DNA of 64,000 nucleotides from Methylococcaceae bacterium UBA662 (lineage in GTDB: Bacteria > Pseudomonadota > Gammaproteobacteria > Methylococcales > Methylomonadaceae). Within the stretch, counting starts at the first letter, position 1; every line of letters starts with the position of its first letter. Below are positions 26,480-34,929 of the stretch, piece by piece. Under the pieces are notes generated by a model, which was given only the letters and a program-made list of their open reading frames with translations, made no database searches and had not been told where the DNA came from. The DNA lies in contig DBNW01000055.1 of the NCBI GenBank assembly GCA_002299425.1, positions 11,692-75,691 of the forward strand. The letters run 5' to 3'. The position numbers were made by a program, and so were the translations under genes.

Positions 26480-26538
26480 AGCAGACTCTTAATTGAAACA
26501 AACTGTGGTAAGGCAGACTTTTATTCAAGCGAAAATTT

Positions 26539-26564
26539 TAGCTTATCGCAGATTGTAGCTTATC
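26539..26564. repeat. Direct repeat TAGCTTATC x2, 17-base period
   Basis: Two perfect nine-base copies separated by eight bases, in the short gap between pyrE and the dynamin-like gene, about 60-85 bases upstream of the latter. The spacing (just under two helical turns) would suit a dimeric regulator; no regulator is identified. Confidence 0.5.
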
Positions 26565-26592
26565 TTTTAGCGTTTACCGGATTAACACCGTA

Positions 26593-27234
26593 CTAGCACA
26601 CGCCATACTGCGTCTGGTAGGCGCGCAGTGCGGTAACTTCAGGTACTGCACCGGTTTCCGCCAAGTAGGTGATCAGGATGTCTAAGGAAACAACCGCAAC
26701 CACCGGCACACCGTAGTCTACGGCAACTTGCTGGATGGCGGACAATGAACCTAGGCCCCTTTCTTGCCGGTCCAGCGCGCAAACCACCCCGGCCAGGCAA
26801 GCACCCGCAGACTGGATAATGGCGGCTGATTCCTTGACTGAGGTTCCGGCACTAATCACATCGTCCACCATCACCACCTTGCCGTGCAACGCAGCTCCCA
26901 CCAACATCCCACCCTCACCGTGGTCTTTAGCCTCTTTTCGGTTAAAGGCATAGGGCATGTCCACACCGGAAAGCCGGGCGTATGCCATCGCGGTGCCTGC
27001 GACCAATGGAATACCCTTGTAGGCAGGGCCGTACAGGATGTCGATGGGCCATTCAGAGTGCAGCAACACTTGGGCATAGAACTCGCTTAACTTAGCAAGC
27101 CTCATCCCCGTATTAAACAATCCGGTGTTAAAAAAATAAGGGCTTATGCGGCCTGATTTCAACAGGAATTCACCAAATTTAAGTGCTCCACAAGACAAAC
27201 AATAAGCAATGAATTCGCGTTGGTATTCGTGCAT
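26593..27234 (-). CDS. pyrE: Orotate phosphoribosyltransferase
   Basis: PyrE converts orotate and PRPP to orotidine 5'-phosphate in pyrimidine synthesis. The 213-residue protein has GAAFKF-like LKFGEFLLKSGRISPYFFNTG at the N-terminus, YGPAYKGIPLVAGTA, the lysine loop FNRKEAKDHGEGG, and the PRPP-binding VVMVDDVISAGTSVKE. It begins MHEYQREFIAY. A 20-base perfect palindrome lies about 80 bases upstream of the start. Confidence 0.97.
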   Translation of the reverse strand: MHEYQREFIAYCLSCGALKFGEFLLKSGRISPYFFNTGLFNTGMRLAKLSEFYAQVLLHSEWPIDILYGPAYKGIPLVAGTAMAYARLSGVDMPYAFNRKEAKDHGEGGMLVGAALHGKVVMVDDVISAGTSVKESAAIIQSAGACLAGVVCALDRQERGLGSLSAIQQVAVDYGVPVVAVVSLDILITYLAETGAVPEVTALRAYQTQYGVC

Positions 27235-27311
27235 AGACAGTTTAATAAAGTAGGGCGGGTCTCAGGTAAAGCAAAATACATGCCTTAAAAAAAATAAGAC
27301 CAATAGACTGA

Positions 27312-27331
27312 TTTTAAAGTTAACTTTAAAA
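27312..27331. promoter_or_regulatory. 20-base perfect palindrome upstream of pyrE
   Basis: TTTTAAAGTTAACTTTAAAA is its own reverse complement across all 20 bases. It lies in the 220-base gap between hemW and pyrE, about 78 bases before the pyrE start, and could be an operator. A shorter inverted repeat (TGACAA-ACA-TTGTCA, 27379-27393) lies further upstream. No binding protein can be named. Confidence 0.4.
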
Positions 27332-27416
27332 ACACCATGGCAGCAGAACCCGATTGAATGCCAAAATGTGCCGATTACTGACAAACATTGTCAGGTATTC
27401 TACCACCCCAAAAAAC

Positions 27417-27449
27417 CGGCGCTAGAAACAAATCAAACAATGGGCGCCG
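27417..27449 (-). terminator. hemW terminator hairpin
   Basis: On the minus strand CGGCGC pairs with GCGCCG around a long loop and is followed by GGTTTTTTGG, a few bases after the hemW stop. Confidence 0.5.
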
Positions 27450-27454
27450 ACTGC

Positions 27455-28636
27455 CTAGGCTACAAATTTTTCCAAAATGTTGTCCAGAAACAACCAACCA
27501 CGTTGCGTACAGGTATACCAGCCTTTGTTTAAGTCCAGCAAGCCTAACGCCAGACAATCCGCCAAAACCGGTGCTATGCTTGTTTCATCAAGCCCGGTCG
27601 CTGCTTGGTACAGCGCCGGGCTAAAACCTTGCTTTAAGCGCAATTGATTCATGACGAATTCCAATGGCAACTCGGTACGGTCAATGTACCGCTGGGTGGC
27701 GGTTTTGGTGCTGGCTGTAAGGTATTCAAGCGGCTTTTTATGCTTAGCCGTTCGCAGAATTTTATCCGGTTGTTGCCGGGTTATTTTTCCGTGTGCACCC
27801 GCGCCAATGCCGAGATAATCGCCAAATCGCCAATAATTCAGGTTATGTCGGCATTGACGGCCAGCCTGTGCATATGCGGACACTTCATATTGTTCAAACC
27901 CATGCTCTGCCAACACCGCTTGTGCAAGGACTTGACTTTGAAAAATGGCCTCATCGGCGGGTAGCTTAGGCGGGAATTTGTGAAAATAGGTATTGGGTTC
28001 CAACGTTAGTTGGTAGTAGGAAATGTGGCTTGGCGACAGACTGACGGCAATTGCTATATCATCGGCAGCATCTTTAGGGCTAGCACCCGGCAAACCGAAC
28101 ATCAAATCTAAGTTGATATTTTTAAATCCGGCTTGATCGGCAATTTCAACCGCAGCTAAGGCCTCTGGCCCATTGTGAACCCGTCCGATGCGACTTAGCA
28201 GTTTATCGTTGAAGCTTTGTACGCCAATCGACAGGCGGTTAATTCCTAATGCCTTAAATTCCTTGAACTTACCGCTTTCAAACGTACCCGGATTGGCTTC
28301 CAGAGTAATCTCAATATCCGCCGAAAAAGGGACTTGCTCAGCGACGCCTTCCACTATCTTGGCGATAGCCTGTGGACTGAACAGACTGGGTGTACCACCA
28401 CCAAAAAAAATACTTTGCACGGGACGGTCGATGGCATAGGCCTCTAGGTCAGCCGCTAAGTCGAGCAATAGCGCATCGACGTATGCGTGTTCAGGCAAGG
28501 CAGCGGGTGCGGCATGGGAATTAAAATCGCAATAAGGGCATTTCTTAATGCACCAGGGGATATGGATGTAAAGACTAAGTGGCTGCAAAAAATGGTATTT
28601 AGGCGTTAATACATCAAACAAAAACCGCGAAGACAT
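27455..28636 (-). CDS. hemW: Radical SAM heme chaperone HemW
   Basis: A 393-residue radical-SAM protein of the HemW (oxygen-independent coproporphyrinogen oxidase-like) family, which binds heme and delivers it to target proteins. The [4Fe-4S]/SAM motif is C29-x3-C33-x2-C36 (HIPWCIKKCPYCDFNS), followed by GGGTPSLF, NPGTFESGKFKEFKALGINRLSIGVQSF and the C-terminal HemW domain. It lacks an extra cysteine after the motif that marks true HemN. The start is ATG just downstream of a GGATT-poor leader; the choice is fair. Confidence 0.92.
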   Translation of the reverse strand: MSSRFLFDVLTPKYHFLQPLSLYIHIPWCIKKCPYCDFNSHAAPAALPEHAYVDALLLDLAADLEAYAIDRPVQSIFFGGGTPSLFSPQAIAKIVEGVAEQVPFSADIEITLEANPGTFESGKFKEFKALGINRLSIGVQSFNDKLLSRIGRVHNGPEALAAVEIADQAGFKNINLDLMFGLPGASPKDAADDIAIAVSLSPSHISYYQLTLEPNTYFHKFPPKLPADEAIFQSQVLAQAVLAEHGFEQYEVSAYAQAGRQCRHNLNYWRFGDYLGIGAGAHGKITRQQPDKILRTAKHKKPLEYLTASTKTATQRYIDRTELPLEFVMNQLRLKQGFSPALYQAATGLDETSIAPVLADCLALGLLDLNKGWYTCTQRGWLFLDNILEKFVA

Positions 28637-28679
28637 GGGGATAAAGCCCAGTCTCGCGGCATTTTAAGCTAACTCGGAT

Positions 28680-29558
28680 TTAACGGCTGTTTTGCAAAGC
28701 GGCGATTCGTTCTTCCAATGGCGGATGGCTCATGAACAGTTTCATAATACCGCCGCCCCCGTTAATACCAAAAGCCGCCAATTGACCGGGTAATTGCGGG
28801 GCCTCATGGGTGCGTTGCAAAGCCTGTAACGCAGCTATCATTTTGCCTGTACCGGCTAACTTAGCACCGCCCGCATCGGCTTTAAATTCACGGTAACGGG
28901 AAAACCACATCACTAACATCGAGGCTAACACCCCTAAGGCAATTTGGGCCACTATTTGCGTAATGAAATAAGCCGGGCCGTGGCCTTGTTCGGTTTTAAA
29001 CACCACCCGGTCAACCACATGACCGATAATGCTGGCAAAGAAATACACAAACGTGTTGACTACACCTTGCATCAGCGCCATCGTCACCATATCGCCATTA
29101 GCGACATGGGCTATCTCATGCCCCAGCACCGCTTCCACCGCATCGGCGTCCATGTTCTCCAACAAACCGGTGCTGACGGCTACTAGGGCACTGTTTTTGC
29201 TCATGCCGGTGGCAAAGGCGTTGGATTCTGCGGCATCAAAGATACCCACTTCCGGCATTTTAATGCCAACCTGCTCGGCTTGCCTGGCCACCACATCCAA
29301 CAGCCAGCGTTCGGTTTGGTTTTCTGGCTGCTCGATGACATGAACGCCCATGGCCTGTTTGGCAGACCACTTTGATATTGCTAAAGAAATGAACGAACCG
29401 GTCATGCCAATTACAGCAGACATGATCAACAAAGCACCCAGATTAAGGTCGACGCCCTGTGCGTCCAAAACCCCCCTTAAACCGAGAGCACTGAAAACAA
29501 TACTGACGACAACCATTATGGCGATATTGGTTGCTAAAAAAAGAAAAATACGTTTCAT
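28680..29558 (-). CDS. htpX: Heat-shock membrane protease HtpX
   Basis: HtpX is an inner-membrane zinc metalloprotease that degrades damaged membrane proteins together with FtsH. The 292-residue protein has two N-terminal membrane helices (about 3-25, 40-62), the zinc site HEIAH at 147-151 with GNGDMV-like ANGDMVTM, two further helices (about 160-225), and the EFKADAGGAKLAG glutamate motif. The start MKRIFLFLATN was taken because AAGGAG precedes it; an unrelated 38-codon extension lies upstream. Confidence 0.95.
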   Translation of the reverse strand: MKRIFLFLATNIAIMVVVSIVFSALGLRGVLDAQGVDLNLGALLIMSAVIGMTGSFISLAISKWSAKQAMGVHVIEQPENQTERWLLDVVARQAEQVGIKMPEVGIFDAAESNAFATGMSKNSALVAVSTGLLENMDADAVEAVLGHEIAHVANGDMVTMALMQGVVNTFVYFFASIIGHVVDRVVFKTEQGHGPAYFITQIVAQIALGVLASMLVMWFSRYREFKADAGGAKLAGTGKMIAALQALQRTHEAPQLPGQLAAFGINGGGGIMKLFMSHPPLEERIAALQNSR

Positions 29559-29672
29559 GATAGGCTCCTTATGTTGGTAGTATGCGGGATGGGGATGGCA
29601 ACCGGTTAATTCAAGGCTGCCTGCAAAATCAGAGCGAAACCAGCTTATAAAGTTTATCAGTGGAGATAACAC

Positions 29673-30860
29673 ATGAACATTAACAACATTGCTGCAAAAA
29701 TTGTTTTCATCTTGTTATGGGCTGGCTCAAAAGCCTACGCCGGGGACAATCTCCAAGCCGTTTTGAGCCAACTTCGCCTTCCGGAGGGTTTTAGCCTCTC
29801 TATTTTTGCCGACAACGTGCCGGGTGCCCGCAGTCTGGCCTTAGGTGAAAACGGCGTAGTCTATGTCGGCACCGCCCAAGCCGGTGCATTGTACGCCGCC
29901 CAAGACGCTAACGGCGATGGCGTGGCCGAGGCGGTGCATGTCATTGCCAAAAATCTGTACCTGCCCAATGGCGTAGCTTATAAAAACGGGGCTTTGTATG
30001 TCGCCACCGTTAACCGTATCTTGCGCTACGATGCCATTAGCGAAAATCTAACCCATCCGCCCAAGCCGGTGGTGATTTATGACCAATTTCCCAGCGACAA
30101 GGCGCACGGCTGGAAATACTTGCGCTTTGGCCCGGACGGCAAATTGTACACCGCCGTGGGCGCACCCTGTAATGTCTGTGACTCCAAACAGGAAATCTAC
30201 GCTTCGTTGGTGCGGCTGGATGCCGACGGGCAAAATGTGCAGATACTGGCGCGCGGCATCCGCAACACGGTCGGGTTCGATTGGCAACCGGGTACCGGTG
30301 CCTTGTTTTTCAACGACAACGGCCGCGACCACCTAGGCGATGACGCCCCACCGGATGAACTAAACTTGTGGTCGGCTAAAGGCGAGCATTTCGGCTACCC
30401 CTATTGCCACGGCGGCGACATCCTTGACCCGGAACTGGCGAATGAGAAAAAATGCAGCCAATTTAAGCCGCCCGTCTGGCGGTACAAAGCTCACGTCGCG
30501 CCATTGGGCATGCGTTTTTATCAAGGCCTACAGTTTCCCCCGACGTATCAAAACCAACTGCTGGTAGCTCAGCACGGCTCTTGGAACCGTACCGAACCGC
30601 AAGGCTACAAAGTGGTGCTGATCACGTTTGGCGAAGACGGCCTACCAAAATCTGAAGAAAATTTTATCAGCGGCTGGCTGACCCCACAGGGCGAGGTATT
30701 AGGCAGGCCGGTGGATATTTTGACCTTGCCTGACGGCAGCGTATTGGTGAGCGATGACCAATTAGGGGTCATTTATAGGGTCACGCATTCGGCCAAGACA
30801 CGCGCCATCTCCCCGACTATAGCCCCTCAATCACCTCAGCCTGAAGGGGTGCCGCTTTAA
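29673..30860 (+). CDS. PQQ-dependent sugar (sorbosone) dehydrogenase-like protein
   Basis: A 395-residue exported beta-propeller. A signal peptide (about 1-23, cut after AYA) leads into a sorbosone/soluble glucose dehydrogenase-type propeller: LPEGFSLSIFADNVPGARSLALGENGVVYVGT, PNGVAYKNGALYVATV, GIRNTVGFDWQPGTGALFFNDNGRD, and HGSWNRTEPQGYKVV. Members oxidise sugar aldehydes or polyols with PQQ in the periplasm; the real substrate is not predictable. Paired cysteines (PCNVCDS, HGGD..KKCSQF) could form disulfides. It is divergent from htpX. Confidence 0.85.
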   Translation: MNINNIAAKIVFILLWAGSKAYAGDNLQAVLSQLRLPEGFSLSIFADNVPGARSLALGENGVVYVGTAQAGALYAAQDANGDGVAEAVHVIAKNLYLPNGVAYKNGALYVATVNRILRYDAISENLTHPPKPVVIYDQFPSDKAHGWKYLRFGPDGKLYTAVGAPCNVCDSKQEIYASLVRLDADGQNVQILARGIRNTVGFDWQPGTGALFFNDNGRDHLGDDAPPDELNLWSAKGEHFGYPYCHGGDILDPELANEKKCSQFKPPVWRYKAHVAPLGMRFYQGLQFPPTYQNQLLVAQHGSWNRTEPQGYKVVLITFGEDGLPKSEENFISGWLTPQGEVLGRPVDILTLPDGSVLVSDDQLGVIYRVTHSAKTRAISPTIAPQSPQPEGVPL

Positions 30861-30923
30861 ACGGTTCCATCGGGCAAAAACGTTCACGCAACGCCTCATC
30901 GCCCTGCTTTTGCAACGGTCTTT

Positions 30924-31103
30924 TTAACGTAGCCGCCAACCCGTCAAACCGGTGAACATCAAATAAATGCCAACAATAATCAGGGCGATGGTCGCCATTA
31001 AGTAAGTGTCTATGACAAAAGCCACCGTACTTGCCGACACGGCAAACAGCCCTAATCCCCAAAAAAACCGGCGCCAGCCGGTTTCGTTTTGTTCTGCATT
31101 CAT
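30924..31103 (-). CDS. Small DUF2892-like membrane protein
   Basis: A 59-residue protein with two hydrophobic segments (about 15-32 and 34-55, ending MFTGLTGWRLR), like the YgaP-type DUF2892 membrane domain. AGGAG lies before the chosen ATG (MNAEQNET). It sits 32 bases downstream of the TusA gene on the same strand, and rhodanese/TusA neighbours of DUF2892 proteins are common, but its role is unknown. Confidence 0.6.
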   Translation of the reverse strand: MNAEQNETGWRRFFWGLGLFAVSASTVAFVIDTYLMATIALIIVGIYLMFTGLTGWRLR

Positions 31104-31135
31104 TGAGTCTCTCCTCTGCAAAATTTAAATGAGAT

Positions 31136-31399
31136 TTACAACATACGCGACTTGAAAACCCTAGGAAGCCCGTTTTTTTTGATATAAAAAACTTGTGCGT
31201 CTGAATGCCGCACCAGCTCGATCAGGCAGTGACCTGCCTGGTCGATATAAACGCCAATATCAAGATGCGCCGCAGGATCTGTGGCAATCACCCTAACCAC
31301 TTCACCGCTGGCCATTTCCGCCAAAGCCCTTTTAAGGCGCAACAAAGGCAACGGACACAGCAAGCCGCTGGCGTCTAATTCCACATCAAATTCAATCAT
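31136..31399 (-). CDS. tusA: TusA-family sulfur carrier
   Basis: An 87-residue TusA fold. The motif LDASGLLCPLPLLRLKRAL has the CPxP cysteine (Cys15) that carries persulfide; GEVVRVIATDPAAHLDIGVYI follows the usual beta-strand pattern. TusA takes sulfur from IscS in E. coli and passes it to the TusBCD-E relay; other TusA proteins feed sulfur oxidation. Here it lies 9 kb from the DsrC/TusE and TusB genes, and next to cysG (divergent). Confidence 0.92.
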   Translation of the reverse strand: MIEFDVELDASGLLCPLPLLRLKRALAEMASGEVVRVIATDPAAHLDIGVYIDQAGHCLIELVRHSDAQVFYIKKNGLPRVFKSRML

Positions 31400-31436
31400 G
31401 GTAGCCCGAAATTTTCTCTGCTGGTTGAGGGAGGCC

Positions 31437-31442
31437 TATAAT
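31437..31442 (+). promoter_or_regulatory. -10 element upstream of cysG
   Basis: A perfect TATAAT 37 bases before the cysG start in the 79-base divergent gap to tusA; no convincing -35 box accompanies it. Confidence 0.3.
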
Positions 31443-31478
31443 ACCATCCGCCTATCAAATTGCCCCTAAGCCTCGCCA

Positions 31479-32897
31479 ATGCGCTATTTTCCGATTTTTG
31501 TAGACCTTAAAGAACAACCGTGTTTAGTGATCGGTGGCGGTGAAACCGCAGCCCGAAAAATTAGCCTATTGGCTCAGGCCGGGGCACGCATCACGGTTTT
31601 ATCGGAACAGTTTGGCAAGCCGGTTTTAGACCTGGCCGAACGCTATGCGCTAACGCTGACACGCAAAACCTTTACTGAAACCGACATTAGCGCAGGGATG
31701 CGCTTGGTCGTCTGCGCTACCGACAACCCCAAAACCAACCAATTGGCTGCGACCAGCGCAACCAAACGAGGCATACTCGTCAACGTCGTCGACAACCCTG
31801 ACCTGTGCAGCTTCATATTCCCCGCCATCATCGACCGCTCGCCGATTGTCGCTGCTGTTTCCTCCGGCGGCGCGGCACCGGTACTGGCCAGGCTACTTCG
31901 GGCGAAAATAGAAACGCTAATCCCACCCGCCTACGGTTTGCTCGCGGATTTAGCGCAAAAGTTCCGCAACCCAGTCAAGCAAGCCATTGCAGAACCCGCG
32001 CAACGGCGCATTTTTTGGGAAAACTGCTTTCAAGGCCCGGTTGCTGAACGGTTATTTGCCGGTGACGGACGGCAGGCAGAACACCTGTTGCAGAAGGCTT
32101 TAGCCCATCAAGCACCGCAAAACTCCGGTGAAGTTTATCTAATCGGTGCCGGCCCAGGCGCAGCCGATCTTTTAACCTTCCGTGCCTTGCGCCTGATGCA
32201 GCAAGCGGATGTGATAGTGTACGACCACTTAGTGTCGCCAGAAATCATGTCTCTAGCGCGGCGCGACTCAGACCGGGTTTATGTTGGCAAACAACGAAAA
32301 AACCATGCCTTGCCCCAGGATGGCATTAACCAATTGCTGGCGGATTTGGCCAAACAAGGCAAACGGGTGGCGCGTCTAAAAGGCGGCGACCCGTTTATTT
32401 TTGGCCGTGGCGGCGAGGAAATAGAAACTTTGATGGCACAGGGCATCCCTTTTCAAGTAGTACCCGGTATTACTGCTGCCTCTGGTTGCGCCAGTTACGC
32501 CGGCATTCCGCTCACCCACCGTGACCACGCCCACTCTGTTACCTTCGTCACCGGCCACTTAAAAGACGGCAGCATCAATCTAAATTGGACACAATTGGCC
32601 GCGCCCAACCAAACACTTGTCGTTTACATGGGGCTGGTGGGTCTCGATAAAATCTGCCAAGCCTTGATTGCACACGGCAGCCCCCAAAATTTGCCCATCG
32701 CCTTAATCCAACAAGGCACCACGACGAACCAGCGGGTGGTAACTGGCACTTTAGCTAGCCTACCCGCCTTAATCGATGGCCTTGACATTACCCCGCCGAC
32801 CTTGATCATCATCGGCACGGTGGTGAAATTGCATGAAAAACTACAGTGGTTTTATAGCAACAACCCTAACGTCCATCTAACCAGCCCGCCCCAATGA
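31479..32897 (+). CDS. cysG: Multifunctional siroheme synthase CysG
   Basis: CysG makes siroheme, the cofactor of sulfite and nitrite reductases, from uroporphyrinogen III. The 472-residue protein fuses the N-terminal dehydrogenase/ferrochelatase (about 1-150: MRYFPIFVDLKEQPCLVIGGGETAARK, NPDLCSFIFPAIIDRSPI, SSGGAAPVLARLLR) to the SAM uroporphyrinogen methyltransferase (about 215-460: VYLIGAGPGAADLLTFRALRL, VYDHLVS, RLKGGDPFIFGRGGEE, VVPGITAASGCASYAGIPLTHRD). Full length, both activities expected. Confidence 0.97.
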   Translation: MRYFPIFVDLKEQPCLVIGGGETAARKISLLAQAGARITVLSEQFGKPVLDLAERYALTLTRKTFTETDISAGMRLVVCATDNPKTNQLAATSATKRGILVNVVDNPDLCSFIFPAIIDRSPIVAAVSSGGAAPVLARLLRAKIETLIPPAYGLLADLAQKFRNPVKQAIAEPAQRRIFWENCFQGPVAERLFAGDGRQAEHLLQKALAHQAPQNSGEVYLIGAGPGAADLLTFRALRLMQQADVIVYDHLVSPEIMSLARRDSDRVYVGKQRKNHALPQDGINQLLADLAKQGKRVARLKGGDPFIFGRGGEEIETLMAQGIPFQVVPGITAASGCASYAGIPLTHRDHAHSVTFVTGHLKDGSINLNWTQLAAPNQTLVVYMGLVGLDKICQALIAHGSPQNLPIALIQQGTTTNQRVVTGTLASLPALIDGLDITPPTLIIIGTVVKLHEKLQWFYSNNPNVHLTSPPQ

Positions 32898-33688
32898 AAA
32901 TCAACCACTTAGCTTTAGGTGTCATGGCGCTAAGTCTCCTGGTAACTGCCATTGAACCCGCAGGGGCCGCCAGTTTTGATTGCGCTAAAGCAGAAACCGC
33001 CGTTGAAAAAGCTATTTGCGCGGACACAGAACTTTCATTATTGGATGAACGCCTCGCCAAAACGTATCAACAGGCTGTTCACTTAGCCGAAGATCCGGTG
33101 CCACTCAAAAAACAGCAACACGTCTGGCTCTTGGAAACCCGGAGCACATGCCAGGATAACGCCTGCCTGCATCAGGCTCTTCAGACAAGAATTGCCGAAC
33201 TGGCCGATGTCCAAGCCCGGCAATGGTCCCAGTACCGCGATCTGGAACTGGGCATTGAGTTTGCCTACCCCCCGCAGCGCCACGTCAGAAAAAATTGCCA
33301 CAGCAGCCACCACTGCGTCGCCTTGGTATCGACCCCAATGCCGGCTGGCAGCGAATACCTGCTGGCCTTTGAAGTTTTTGACGGTGATTTAGCCCATGTG
33401 GCGACCAATCAAGCTATTTTTTCCCGGCATAGCGGCGGCTGGGTGGCCCAGGGCCGCCACGGCCAATACCCGGTGCAGTTTCTATCCGGCGAGGGTTGGC
33501 AGGGGATTTACGCGGTGGTCGATTGTGGCGTTACCAGCGCCGAGGGGGTTTTTCATGCCGCCGGCGGTGAATGTTACTGGGCGGTGCTCAGCAACGGCCT
33601 GCGTTCTGTAACCATTGACAGCGAGGGGTTAGTCGGCAACGACGAACTGTCCCGCCGCTCGATCGAATCCTTCCGCTTCATCCAATAA
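32894..33688 (+). CDS. Exported LprI-like (DUF1311) protein
   Basis: A 264-residue secreted protein: signal peptide (about 1-25), then an LprI/DUF1311-type N-terminal domain (about 27-100) with ASFDCAKAETAVEKAICADTELSLLDERLAKTYQQA and a C-rich CQDNACL pair. The rest (about 110-260) is beta-rich and contains more cysteines; I do not recognise that part. LprI domains are linked to inhibition of lysozyme, but the function here is unproven. The gene overlaps cysG by four bases. Confidence 0.7.
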   Translation: MKINHLALGVMALSLLVTAIEPAGAASFDCAKAETAVEKAICADTELSLLDERLAKTYQQAVHLAEDPVPLKKQQHVWLLETRSTCQDNACLHQALQTRIAELADVQARQWSQYRDLELGIEFAYPPQRHVRKNCHSSHHCVALVSTPMPAGSEYLLAFEVFDGDLAHVATNQAIFSRHSGGWVAQGRHGQYPVQFLSGEGWQGIYAVVDCGVTSAEGVFHAAGGECYWAVLSNGLRSVTIDSEGLVGNDELSRRSIESFRFIQ

Positions 33689-33718
33689 CCCATTCAGCTT
33701 TCATTGCATTTTATTGGT

Positions 33719-33724
33719 TATAAT
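33719..33724 (+). promoter_or_regulatory. -10 element upstream of the cytochrome c gene
   Basis: TATAAT about 135 bases ahead of the start. A clear -35 box was not found, and the long leader shows no known motif. Confidence 0.3.
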
Positions 33725-33859
33725 GCCGTCCGTTTGCTTGCCCAGCGAGAAAACAAAAAAATAACAATTGAATTTTCCAGTTAAATGCCCTGTTTTTTTG
33801 GCTTTAACTGCTAACCGGGCTGTGGTGTTACAGCTTTTTCAACAACAAGAGAGGTCTTT

Positions 33860-34198
33860 ATGAAAAAATCAGTAGTAGTGGCAGCGACTATCGCATTGTC
33901 CGGCTTATTCGGCCAAGCACTGGCCGACGAGCAATTGGAAATAGGCAAAAAAATCTACGAACGCGCTTTTGGCCGTGGCTGCGGCACTTGCCACGACATC
34001 GCCTCCAACCCGCAATTGACGGCACTCATCAAAGGCGGCCAATTAGACCGCGCCCGCTTTGAACAAGTCTTAAGAGAAGGCAAAGGCGGCATGCCCAAAG
34101 CGGTTGGCGAAATTATGAAGCAAAAAGCGGTGGAAAAAGCCGGTTACAGCGAAGAACAAGCCATTGAAGCGTTATACAAGTATTTAGAAAGCAAGTAA
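33860..34198 (+). CDS. Small monoheme periplasmic cytochrome c
   Basis: A 112-residue class I cytochrome c with a signal peptide (cut near ALADEQ), heme motif CGTCH at 41-45 and probable axial Met78 in KGGMPKA. It would carry electrons in the periplasm. AGAGAGG precedes the ATG. It stands between the LprI-like gene (172 bases upstream) and a strong bidirectional terminator, so it is probably monocistronic. The redox partner is not indicated. Confidence 0.9.
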   Translation: MKKSVVVAATIALSGLFGQALADEQLEIGKKIYERAFGRGCGTCHDIASNPQLTALIKGGQLDRARFEQVLREGKGGMPKAVGEIMKQKAVEKAGYSEEQAIEALYKYLESK

Positions 34199-34214
34199 GC
34201 ACCCGTTAGGCACA

Positions 34215-34254
34215 AAAAAAGCCGCCTAGGATAACCCCTAAGAGCGGCTTTTTT
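34215..34254. terminator. Bidirectional terminator after the cytochrome c gene
   Basis: AAAAAAGCCGC pairs with GCGGCTTTTTT around an 18-base loop, with a T tract on both strands. It separates the cytochrome gene (plus) from the converging membrane-protein gene (minus). Confidence 0.9.
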
Positions 34255-34266
34255 ACGGGCGGTGGC

Positions 34267-34866
34267 TTATAATTTAAGCAAAAACCGCACCACCACTTCT
34301 TTAAACGGCAACTGTTGCCGCTTTAGCCAAACGCCGGTCACCGCTGCAAGCATTAACCCGCACGAGGCCAGAATAAGGTAAATCAACCGCTTCAAATGAG
34401 ACATTTCCTGAGCGAGTCGCTCGCTATCAACCCTAACCGCAGGTATTTTTTCTGCTTCAACAGGACCGTAGGCCCTGAGTATTTTTAGATCGTTTTTAAT
34501 TTCTTCTAACGTACTTAACGAGCCGTCCAGAGTACCCGTCTTCAAGCTGGTTTCCAAAGTACGCAACTTGCTCTCGATGGAGCCGCTGACCAGACCCACT
34601 ACCTGCCCTTTTAAGGCATCCATTTCCGCCATCAAGCGGGGATTGGGTTTTTCCCTATACACACCAACGGCCTGCTTTTCAAAGGACTCGTAGTCGCTTA
34701 GCGGAGTCCAAAAAAAGCCACCGAAAAAAATAACCGTCAGTAACAGCACCGCGCAACGCAACAGCCACCGTTTGCTCCTCACCAGGGCAGACTGCGAAGC
34801 CACACACGGAACACGGTGTATCACTAGGATTGCTGATTTTTTGGGGTCTGTATCACGCATCCTCAC
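34267..34866 (-). CDS. Uncharacterised protein with N- and C-terminal membrane segments
   Basis: A 199-residue protein I do not recognise. A hydrophobic segment at about 34-52 and another at about 162-182 flank a soluble region of about 110 residues with helical, charged character (LRTLETSLKTGTLDGSLSTLEEIKNDLKIL). This layout would place the middle in the periplasm or cytoplasm with both ends anchored. A strong AGGAGGTG site sets the start. It lies 63 bases downstream of argG on the same strand. Confidence 0.6.
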   Translation of the reverse strand: MRMRDTDPKKSAILVIHRVPCVASQSALVRSKRWLLRCAVLLLTVIFFGGFFWTPLSDYESFEKQAVGVYREKPNPRLMAEMDALKGQVVGLVSGSIESKLRTLETSLKTGTLDGSLSTLEEIKNDLKILRAYGPVEAEKIPAVRVDSERLAQEMSHLKRLIYLILASCGLMLAAVTGVWLKRQQLPFKEVVVRFLLKL

Positions 34867-34929
34867 CTCCTCTTAAACCGGCCACCGCTAATTAAATTTT
34901 TCGGGTCCGGAAACTGTACGTATCACGCG

